A stretch of DNA of 6,258 nt from Pseudomonadota bacterium (GTDB taxonomy: Bacteria > Pseudomonadota > Alphaproteobacteria > Rhizobiales > Beijerinckiaceae), in the NCBI GenBank assembly GCA_023426505.1, contig JAFAAP010000063.1:1-6258 (forward strand), given 5' to 3'. Position numbers and translations under genes: made by a program. Shown in pieces: positions 1 to 4,970 of the stretch (position 1 is its first letter; the number at the start of each line of letters is the position of its first letter). Below the pieces are notes generated by a model. That model had not been told where the DNA came from. It saw nothing but the letters and a program-made list of their open reading frames with translations, and did no database searches.

Positions 1-121
1 CGGCCCCTTCGCGTTGCGGCGCGCTTCGGCGCGGGCGGGGCCGGATCCATCATGTGCGGCCGACCCGCCGCCTCGGCGACGGCGGGGCGTCGGGTTCGGC
101 GCCGCCATGCCGGGCGGCGGT

Positions 122-631
122 TCAGAACACGCCGGAGAGCCAGGCGTGCACCGTGGCGAGAAGAGGACGCTCGGCCACGGAGGTCGGCGAAAGGGCACGC
201 TGTCGCTCGCCGTCCAGCCGCGTCTTCACCTCCTCAGGAGCCGGCGTGTCGGCCCGGCGCCCGATGGCGAGCGCGCCGTCGAGAATGGCAAGACGCTCCC
301 GGAACGTCTGGCGCCATTTCAGGCGCGCGGCGATGTAGGCCTCGCGCTCGCGCTCAACCTCCCGCGTGTCGGCGCAGGCCAGGCGGGTCACGTAGGGCAT
401 GAGGAGCTGCCGCTCCCGGTCGTCGGCGGCTTCGTCGTTCAGCTGCATCGCCAGCGCGCAGATCGGGCGCGAGAAGCATTGCGGCATGTCATGCACGGAC
501 CGGACGGATCGGTAGGGGAAGCCGGCCGCGACGACGGCCGCTTCGTTGATGCAGGTTCCGCCGTCCTTGCCCGGGAACGCGTGCGAGCCCTGCTTCAGCT
601 TCCAGTTCAGGATGTGGTCGAAGGTGTCCAT
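122..631 (-). CDS. Conserved hypothetical protein, 169 aa
   Basis: I do not recognise a function. The product reads as a real soluble protein: mixed composition, no signal peptide or membrane segment, and an N-terminal half (MDTFDHILNWKLKQGSHAF, then PGKDGGTCINEAA) that resembles an uncharacterised family I recall from Hyphomicrobiales and other proteobacteria. A middle stretch has two cysteines (MPQCFSRPICALAMQLND, then LLMPYVTRLACADT); the C-terminal half is charged and probably helical (EVEREREAYIAARLKWRQTF). The frame can begin at an ATG at 640, but AAGG lies directly against that codon; it sits nine bases before the second ATG at 631, so 631 (MDTFDH...) is preferred. The stop is TGA at 124-122. 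The gene is transcribed away from riboswitch 1, so it shares the intergenic region but not the leader. The opposite strand also has a long open frame here, which is a GC-rich shadow. Confidence 0.8.
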   Translation of the reverse strand: MDTFDHILNWKLKQGSHAFPGKDGGTCINEAAVVAAGFPYRSVRSVHDMPQCFSRPICALAMQLNDEAADDRERQLLMPYVTRLACADTREVEREREAYIAARLKWRQTFRERLAILDGALAIGRRADTPAPEEVKTRLDGERQRALSPTSVAERPLLATVHAWLSGVF

Positions 632-748
632 GGCGGCCATCCTTGTGGCGCCCCCAACGGAAATGGTGATCTTCCTCCCTCCCGCCTGTCAATCGGGCAA
701 AGGAGTTCCGGAGGCCGTGCGTTCGGTGTGGACCGGGACCCGGAAAAA

Positions 749-777
749 CACAATTTGGCCGCAAACCGGACTAGATT
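749..777 (+). promoter_or_regulatory. Putative promoter of riboswitch 1 leader
   Basis: A -10-like TAGATT (772-777) lies 17 bases after CACAAT (749-754), a weak -35 candidate. The best support is comparative within the window: 23 of 29 positions match the segment at 4454-4482, and both end exactly 14 bases before the first base of their riboswitch (15 bases from last promoter base to first aptamer base). Transcription would start a few bases before the aptamer. The shared CAAACCGG in the spacer could also be a protein site. The hexamers themselves are poor matches to a sigma-70 consensus. Confidence 0.4.
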
Positions 778-791
778 GACCCCGGCAACGA

Positions 792-958
792 GCGGGAGAG
801 AGCCAGCGTGCTGGCCGCCGAAGGAGCAACCGCCCCGGAAACTCTCAGGCACCCGGACCGCTTCCTTGCGCAACACTCTGAAAAGCGGAGCATCCTGCTC
901 CCGCCCATGGTGAAAGTCGCGGCGACAGCCGGACGAAACTCTCAGGCCAATGACAGAG
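792..958 (+). promoter_or_regulatory. Tandem glycine riboswitch 1
   Basis: Two consecutive glycine aptamers are readable. Aptamer 1 (792-861) is closed by GCGG (792-795) with CCGC (858-861) and carries the family's conserved blocks: GGGAGAG, GCCGAAGGAGCAA, and GGAAACTCTCAGGCAC followed by GGACCG. Aptamer 2 (876-958) is closed by CTCTG (876-880) with CAGAG (954-958) and carries CTGAAAAGCGG, CCCATGGTGAAA and GAAACTCTCAGGCCAATGACAGAGG. The leader GCAA (785-788) can pair with linker TTGC (866-869), compatible with the leader-linker kink-turn helix known in this class. The RNA binds glycine and changes expression of what follows. The next large gene downstream on this strand is the PBP1A gene at 1270, followed by the TRIC/Gly_transporter gene. 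A related copy is at 4497-4672. The identification is firm; the direction of switching (on or off) cannot be read with certainty. Confidence 0.95.
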
Positions 959-960
959 GG

Positions 961-1000
961 GGCTCCGCCGCAGCATCGCCTGCGGGATCATGATGGAGCC
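961..1000 (+). promoter_or_regulatory. Riboswitch 1 expression platform hiding a Shine-Dalgarno
   Basis: GGCTCC (961-966) is complementary to GGAGCC (995-1000), with an inner hairpin CCGCAG (968-973) / CTGCGG (980-985). The 3' strand contains GGAG (995-998), a Shine-Dalgarno placed eight bases before an ATG at 1007. The stem begins two bases after aptamer 2's closing helix, as expected for a platform that responds to ligand. There is no T-tract after it, so control of ribosome access is more likely than intrinsic termination. This is structure read by eye; no folding energy was calculated. Confidence 0.55.
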
Positions 1001-1006
1001 TGACCG

Positions 1007-1108
1007 ATGCCCTTCCCCCACGTGCCCGCAAGCCATGCCGCGCCCCCGTCGCCCCGACGGCCGGTCAGGAACCCGATGCGCTCGTTCGGGCCGCCTCCGA
1101 GCCGCTGA
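1007..1108 (+). CDS. Possible 33-codon leader ORF after riboswitch 1
   Basis: An ATG eight bases after the GGAG that the riboswitch hairpin can hide opens a 33-codon frame ending at TGA 1106-1108. The peptide is rich in proline and arginine (begins MPFPHVPASHAAPPSPRRP) and matches no family that I know. The first 54 bases have 29 C and only 13 G. A similarly placed 30-codon frame follows riboswitch 2, with little peptide similarity, so the peptide itself is probably unimportant; if translated, its role could be to couple ribosome passage to transcription of the downstream gene. It may equally be non-coding. An overlapping frame from ATG 994 also stays open and cannot be excluded. Confidence 0.2.
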   Translation: MPFPHVPASHAAPPSPRRPVRNPMRSFGPPPSR

Positions 1109-1226
1109 CGCGCCGCGCCCCTCCCCGGCCGATGACCTGACGCCTCGCGCGGCGTGAGCTGCGCGAACGGCGGCGGCCGCCCGCCGACGGGCGCCGGGGA
1201 CTTCCCTCCGCCATTCACCGCCATGA

Positions 1227-1264
1227 GCGGGTGCCGTCGCGCGCACCCGCATGAACCCGGGTGC
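1227..1264 (+). promoter_or_regulatory. Two mutually exclusive hairpins before the PBP1A start
   Basis: GCGGGTGC (1227-1234) pairs perfectly with GCACCCGC (1243-1250) around an eight-base loop. The same 3' strand can instead pair forwards: GCACCC (1243-1248) with GGGTGC (1259-1264). The second hairpin would cover the region where the PBP1A ribosome binding site should lie and an in-frame GTG at 1261; the first would free it. The arrangement looks like a switch, but GC-rich DNA makes chance pairing common, and no ligand or protein is implied by the sequence. Confidence 0.35.
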
Positions 1265-1269
1265 CCGCG

Positions 1270-3687
1270 ATGCACTTCGTTCTCCGCTTCCTCGGCTTTG
1301 CAACGGCCCTGGCCTCGCTCCTCCTGGTCAGCGGGTCGCTGGCCGTCGGAGCCCTGCTCCTGCATCTCTCCGCCGACCTGCCCGATCACGCCGAGCTCGC
1401 GCGCTACGAGCCCGCCGTGACGACGCGCCTGCACGCCGCCGACGGCCGGATCATCGCCGAATATGCGCGCGAGAACCGGCTGTACCTTCCCCTCGCCGCC
1501 GTGCCGCAGCGGATCGTCGACGCCTTCCTGTCGGCAGAGGACCGGAATTTCTACGAGCACAACGGCATCGATCCCAAGGGCATCGGACGCGCGCTGTTCG
1601 CCAACCTTGCCGGCGACGCGGGCCGCCCGCAGGGCGCCTCGACGATCACCCAGCAGGTCGCCAAGAACCTCCTGCTGTCGCGCGAGCAGACCTACAGCCG
1701 CAAGATCAAGGAGATCCTGCTCGCCTTCCGGATCGAGGAGACATTCGGCAAGGACCGCATCCTCGAACTCTACCTCAACGAGATCTACTTCGGCATGGGC
1801 CATTACGGCGTCGCGGCGGCCGCCCTGGGCTACTTCGACAAGTCCGTGCACGAGCTGAGCCTGGCGGAGGCCGCCTATCTCGCGGCCCTTCCCAAGGGGC
1901 CCAACAACTACCACCCCTTCCGCCAGCCCGAGGCGGCCATCGCCCGCCGCAACTGGGTGCTGGAGCGGATGGCCGCCAACGGCTACGTTGGGCAGGAGGA
2001 GGCCGACGTGGCGATGGAGGAAGCGTTCGTCGTCAGTCCGCGCTCGGTGTCCCCGCACGAGACCCAGGCGGGATACTTCGCGGAGGAGGTCCGGCGCGAA
2101 CTCGCCAGCCGCTACGGCGAGGCGACGCTCTACGAGGGCGGCCTTTCGGTCCGCACGACGCTCGACCCGAAGATGCAGGAGGCGGCCCGCAAGAGCCTCG
2201 TCGACGGCCTGGTCCGCTTCGACGAGGCCCGGGGCTGGCGCGGAGCCGAAACGCGCCTCGCCTCCGTCGCGGGCGACTGGGGCGCGCGGCTCGCCGAACT
2301 GCCTGCGCTCGATGACATCCGCCCGTGGCGGCAGGCCGTGGTGCTTGCGGTCGACGCCAAGGGCGCCCGCATCGGCCTGCGGCCGGACAGGGATGCGGCC
2401 GGAGCCGTCGGGACCGCCCGTCTCACGGGGCGTATCACGGCTCAGGGCATCCGATGGACGCGCAAGAGCCGCGTGGGCGACGTCCTGCGGGTCGGCGACG
2501 TCATCCATGCCGAGCTAGTCGGCAAGGGATCCAACGAGTACCGGCTGCGGCAGATCCCGGAGATCTCCGGGGCGTTGGTCGCGCTGGAGCCGGACACCGG
2601 CCGCATCCGCGCGATGGTGGGCGGCTTCTCGTTCAGCCAGAACGAGTTCAACCGCGCCATCCAGGCTTGGCGCCAGCCCGGCTCCACCTTCAAGGCCATC
2701 GTCTACGCGGCCGCCCTGGACGCCGGCTACACGCCGTCCAGCCTCGTGCTCGATGCGCCCCTGTCCATCGATCAGGGCGCGGCACAGGCGCCCTGGTCCC
2801 CGGGCAACCACAACGGCCGCTACGACGGTCCCTCGACGCTTCGCACGGGATTGGAGCGCTCCAAGAACGTGATGACGGTGAGGCTGGCCCGCGACGTCGG
2901 GATGCCGCGCGTCGCGGATTATGCCCGGCGCCTCGGCGTTCAGGACGACCTGCCGCCGCTGCTGGCCATGGCGCTCGGGTCCGGCGAGACGACGGTTCTG
3001 CGGATGACGGCCGCCTACGCGATGTTCGTCAACGGCGGCCGCTACATCCGTCCGACCCTGATCGACTACATCCAGGACCGCCACGGAAGGACCATCTTCC
3101 GGCATGACCGGCGGGCCTGCTCCGGCTGCTCGGCATCCGCCTGGCGCAACCAGGGCATCCCCAAGCCGGCGGACGAGGCGGAGCAGGTCATCGATCCCTT
3201 GACGGCCTACCAGGTGACCTCCCTGCTCGAGGGCGTCGTCGAGCGGACGCTGCCGCGGGTGTTCTCCGGCTTCGACCGGCCGCTGGCCGGCAAGACCGGG
3301 ACGACCAACGACGCCAAGGACCTGTGGTTCGTCGGCTCGACTCCGGAACTCGCGGTCGGCGTGTTCCTCGGCTACGACCGGCCCCGCTCGCTCGGCAGGT
3401 CGGCCTACGGCTCCGGGCACGCGGCGCCCATCGTCCGGGCCTTCCTGGAGCAGGCGCTCGCGGGCAAGCCGCGAACCGCCTTTCGTGTCCCGGCCGGGAT
3501 CAAGCTGATCCCGGTCGACCCCGCCACCGGCGTGCGCAGTGCGTCCGGAGCCGGTGCGATCCTGGAGGCGTTCAAGCCAGGCACCGAGCCGCCGGACGCG
3601 TCGCCCTCCCCCGTCGCCGAGCCGATCCCGGCCGATGTCCCGGCCCGGGAGGCTTACTCCCCTCCCGGCCCCATCTACTTCCGATGA
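1270..3687 (+). CDS. mrcA: Class A penicillin-binding protein 1A (glycosyltransferase/transpeptidase)
   Basis: Bifunctional peptidoglycan synthase of 805 residues, normal PBP1A length. It polymerises lipid II into glycan strands and cross-links stem peptides in the periplasm. An N-terminal membrane anchor (about 8-33) is followed by the glycosyltransferase domain (about 50-230) with the catalytic Glu90 in AEDRNFYEHNG, then GASTITQQ (122-129) and the LNEIYFGMG and LPKGPNNY motifs. A linker with an OB-like segment (about 300-415) leads to the transpeptidase domain with S472-T-F-K475, S531-K-N533 and K675-T-G677, all intact. The C-terminal tail is proline-rich. I chose ATG 1270 because MHFVLRFLGF fits family N-termini; GTG 1261 in frame would add three residues. 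No strong Shine-Dalgarno is visible. It probably shares an operon with the TRIC gene 34 bases on, and it lies 270 bases after the riboswitch 1 platform, which may control it. Confidence 0.95.
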   Translation: MHFVLRFLGFATALASLLLVSGSLAVGALLLHLSADLPDHAELARYEPAVTTRLHAADGRIIAEYARENRLYLPLAAVPQRIVDAFLSAEDRNFYEHNGIDPKGIGRALFANLAGDAGRPQGASTITQQVAKNLLLSREQTYSRKIKEILLAFRIEETFGKDRILELYLNEIYFGMGHYGVAAAALGYFDKSVHELSLAEAAYLAALPKGPNNYHPFRQPEAAIARRNWVLERMAANGYVGQEEADVAMEEAFVVSPRSVSPHETQAGYFAEEVRRELASRYGEATLYEGGLSVRTTLDPKMQEAARKSLVDGLVRFDEARGWRGAETRLASVAGDWGARLAELPALDDIRPWRQAVVLAVDAKGARIGLRPDRDAAGAVGTARLTGRITAQGIRWTRKSRVGDVLRVGDVIHAELVGKGSNEYRLRQIPEISGALVALEPDTGRIRAMVGGFSFSQNEFNRAIQAWRQPGSTFKAIVYAAALDAGYTPSSLVLDAPLSIDQGAAQAPWSPGNHNGRYDGPSTLRTGLERSKNVMTVRLARDVGMPRVADYARRLGVQDDLPPLLAMALGSGETTVLRMTAAYAMFVNGGRYIRPTLIDYIQDRHGRTIFRHDRRACSGCSASAWRNQGIPKPADEAEQVIDPLTAYQVTSLLEGVVERTLPRVFSGFDRPLAGKTGTTNDAKDLWFVGSTPELAVGVFLGYDRPRSLGRSAYGSGHAAPIVRAFLEQALAGKPRTAFRVPAGIKLIPVDPATGVRSASGAGAILEAFKPGTEPPDASPSPVAEPIPADVPAREAYSPPGPIYFR

Positions 3688-3721
3688 CGATGCCCCGCTC
3701 CTCCTGACTGGACCGTGAGAT

Positions 3722-4366
3722 ATGTTCGATACCTTTACCTCCCTGCTCGACTGGTTCGGGATCGTCGTGTTCGCCACCACCGGAGCGCTGGTCGCCTCGC
3801 GCAAGCAGATGGATCTGGTCGGCTTCGTGCTGCTCGGCACGGCGACCGGGATCGGCGGAGGAACGATCCGCGACACGCTCATCAACGCGCTCCCGGTGTT
3901 CTGGGTACGGGAGCCGGCGTATCTGGTCACCTGCGTGCTGGTCTCCTGCGCGGCGTTCTTCCTCGCCCACATCCCGCACTCGCGTCTCAAGCTGCTGCTG
4001 TGGTGCGACGCGGTCGGCATGGCCCTGTTCGCGGTGACCGGGGCCGAGAAGGCACTGCTGGCGGACGCGGGTCCCATCGTGGCCGTCGCCATGGGCGTGA
4101 TCACGGCCACCTTCGGGGGCATCGTCAGGGATATCCTGGGTGGCGAAAGCCCGGTCATCCTCAGCCGCGAGATCTATGTGTCGGCGGCGCTGGGCGGGGC
4201 GGCGATCTTCGTCGCCCTGGCGCTCGCCGGGATCGCGCGCGAGTACGCGCTGGCCGGCGGCTTCTGCGCCGGGCTCGGCATCCGGGCCGCCGCGCTGCGG
4301 TGGGACTGGTCTCTGCCGCGCTATAAGCCACGGCCCGGGCGCTCGCGGGAGGAAATCGACAGATGA
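3722..4366 (+). CDS. TRIC / UPF0126 (Gly_transporter) family membrane protein
   Basis: A 214-residue integral membrane protein made of two homologous halves, each with the family signature: GIGGGTIRD (43-51) in the first and FGGIVRD (131-137) in the second, each preceded by a helix bearing a TG motif (FGIVVFATTGALVA; MALFAVTGAEKAL). About six to seven hydrophobic helices are visible, and the tail from about 193 is polar and basic. Length is typical. Bacterial members are named either trimeric intracellular cation channel proteins (potassium-conducting in studied homologues) or glycine transporters (Pfam Gly_transporter; E. coli YicG/YadS relatives). Direct sequence evidence cannot choose between them, but the two flanking glycine riboswitches favour a glycine role. 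It begins 34 bases after the PBP1A stop with only a weak GA-rich ribosome site, suggesting co-transcription. Confidence 0.93.
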   Translation: MFDTFTSLLDWFGIVVFATTGALVASRKQMDLVGFVLLGTATGIGGGTIRDTLINALPVFWVREPAYLVTCVLVSCAAFFLAHIPHSRLKLLLWCDAVGMALFAVTGAEKALLADAGPIVAVAMGVITATFGGIVRDILGGESPVILSREIYVSAALGGAAIFVALALAGIAREYALAGGFCAGLGIRAAALRWDWSLPRYKPRPGRSREEIDR

Positions 4367-4453
4367 TCCTCGCCCGATGACGTCGCAGCCGCCGCTCAAC
4401 CTGTGCCCCTCACGCAACAGGCCCCGTCTTCCGGCATGGGCTCGTCAAAGCTT

Positions 4454-4482
4454 CACAATTCCGCCCCAAACCGGCTTAGGTT
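4454..4482 (+). promoter_or_regulatory. Putative promoter of riboswitch 2 leader
   Basis: This segment matches 749-777 at 23 of 29 positions, with the shared CACAATT, CAAACCGG and a -10-like TAGGTT (4477-4482). Spacing to the aptamer is identical in both copies. TTCACA (4452-4457) is a slightly better -35 candidate, 19 bases before TAGGTT or 18 before TTAGGT. Because the upstream TRIC gene ends at 4366 without a clear terminator, this would be an internal promoter within a same-strand gene series. Confidence 0.42.
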
Positions 4483-4496
4483 CCGAACCACTGCAA

Positions 4497-4672
4497 GCGG
4501 GAGAGAGCCAGCACGCTGGCCGCCGAAGGAGCAACCGCCCCGGAAACTCTCAGGCACCCCGGACCGCTTGCATGTGCAACACTCTGAAAAGCGGAGCGTC
4601 CCGCTCCCGCCCAAGGTGTAAGTCGCGGCCGATCACGCCGGCTGCGATGAAGCTCTCAGGCCAATGACAGAG
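4497..4672 (+). promoter_or_regulatory. Tandem glycine riboswitch 2
   Basis: A second complete tandem glycine riboswitch. Aptamer 1 (4497-4567) differs from aptamer 1 of riboswitch 1 by only two substitutions (in the CCAG-CTGG hairpin loop) and one inserted C; its closing stem extends to nine pairs, TGCAAGCGG (4492-4500) with CCGCTTGCA (4564-4572). Aptamer 2 (4582-4672) is closed by CTCTG (4582-4586) with CAGAG (4668-4672) and keeps CTGAAAAGCGG, CCCAAGGTGTAA and CTCTCAGGCCAATGACAGAG, while its variable arm (around 4621-4650) is longer and diverged from copy 1. The conserved cores are intact, so both aptamers should bind glycine. The next large gene on the strand is the L,D-transpeptidase at 4971. 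Confidence 0.95.
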
Positions 4673-4674
4673 GG

Positions 4675-4706
4675 GGCTCGCGCGCGATCCGCGTGCGGAG
4701 CCTTTT
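4675..4706 (+). terminator. Terminator-like hairpin of riboswitch 2
   Basis: GGCTC (4675-4679) plus GCGCGCG (4680-4686) pair with CGCGTGC (4690-4696) and GAGCC (4698-4702), giving a 12-pair GC-rich stem with one bulged G and a three-base loop, directly followed by TTTT (4703-4706). It starts two bases after aptamer 2, the normal position for a riboswitch-controlled intrinsic terminator. The T-tract is short, so termination may be weak. Riboswitch 1 has the corresponding hairpin position but no T-tract, so the two copies may act at different steps. Confidence 0.55.
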
Positions 4707-4719
4707 CGGAGCCTGAATG
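4707..4719 (+). promoter_or_regulatory. Repeated GGAGCC and start of a small leader ORF
   Basis: CGGAGCC occurs at 4696-4702 (the 3' arm of the terminator hairpin) and again at 4707-4713, separated by TTTT. The second copy supplies GGAG (4708-4711) five bases before ATG 4717. Both copies can pair with GGCTC at 4675-4679, so pairing with the first would form the terminator and leave the ribosome site free, and pairing with the second would hide it. This matches the GGAGCC-ATG arrangement of riboswitch 1. Confidence 0.4.
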
Positions 4720-4809
4720 ACGCATTCCCCACCCGATCCTCGCGCGCACCGACGCCGGGCCTTGCCGGCCCGTGCGCCCTTGCACCTTGGCCGACGGCAC
4801 CGTCCGTAG
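4717..4809 (+). CDS. Possible 30-codon leader ORF after riboswitch 2
   Basis: An ATG five bases after GGAG opens a 30-codon frame ending at TAG 4807-4809. The peptide is arginine- and proline-rich (MTHSPPDPRARHRRR at its start) with no recognisable family. Its first 54 bases have 26 C and 14 G. It occupies the same position relative to its riboswitch as the 33-codon frame at 1007, but the two peptides are not clearly similar. It may be a translated leader that influences transcription into the L,D-transpeptidase gene, or a chance frame. Confidence 0.2.
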   Translation: MTHSPPDPRAHRRRALPARAPLHLGRRHRP

Positions 4810-4970
4810 GCCGCCGCAACCCGTCACCGCCCGAACCCGCCTCCATTCGCCTGCGCGCTGCACCGGGTGCGCGTGTTCACGCTCGCGCCGTCAAGGGATT
4901 TTGCGGCGCAGCGCGCGGACGCACGCGGATGGGATCCCTTCAACATCTCCTCAAAAGCAAGCTCATCCCC

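Noticed and set aside
20..33. CGCGC-TTCG-GCGCG tetraloop hairpin near the left edge as a terminator of the minus-strand gene
   Set aside because: The stem is only five pairs, lies about 90 bases past the stop and has no T-tract on the minus strand.
52..402. Frame beginning MCGR, like the start of SRAP/YedK-type proteins
   Set aside because: Only the first four residues match; the rest is arginine/alanine-rich with none of the SRAP motifs.
14..913. Long plus-strand open frame over the first 900 bases
   Set aside because: It lies antisense to the better-supported minus-strand protein and runs through riboswitch 1; the translation is arginine/glycine-rich and low in family-like content, typical of a GC-rich shadow frame.
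988..2508. Long minus-strand open frame opposite PBP1A
   Set aside because: PBP1A has all catalytic motifs on the other strand; the antisense frame is explained by high GC at third codon positions and also crosses the leader region.
2515..4158. Long minus-strand open frame opposite PBP1A and the TRIC gene
   Set aside because: It crosses two well-recognised genes antisense and shows no recognisable domain.
4393..4420. CCTGT/ACAGG hairpin after the TRIC gene as a terminator
   Set aside because: The stem has five pairs, a 12-base loop and no T-tract, so it does not support a transcript end before riboswitch 2.
4885..4909. GCGCCG/CGGCGC hairpin upstream of the L,D-transpeptidase gene as a regulatory element
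   Set aside because: Six GC pairs with a 13-base loop occur readily by chance in this DNA and no promoter or ribosome site is tied to it.
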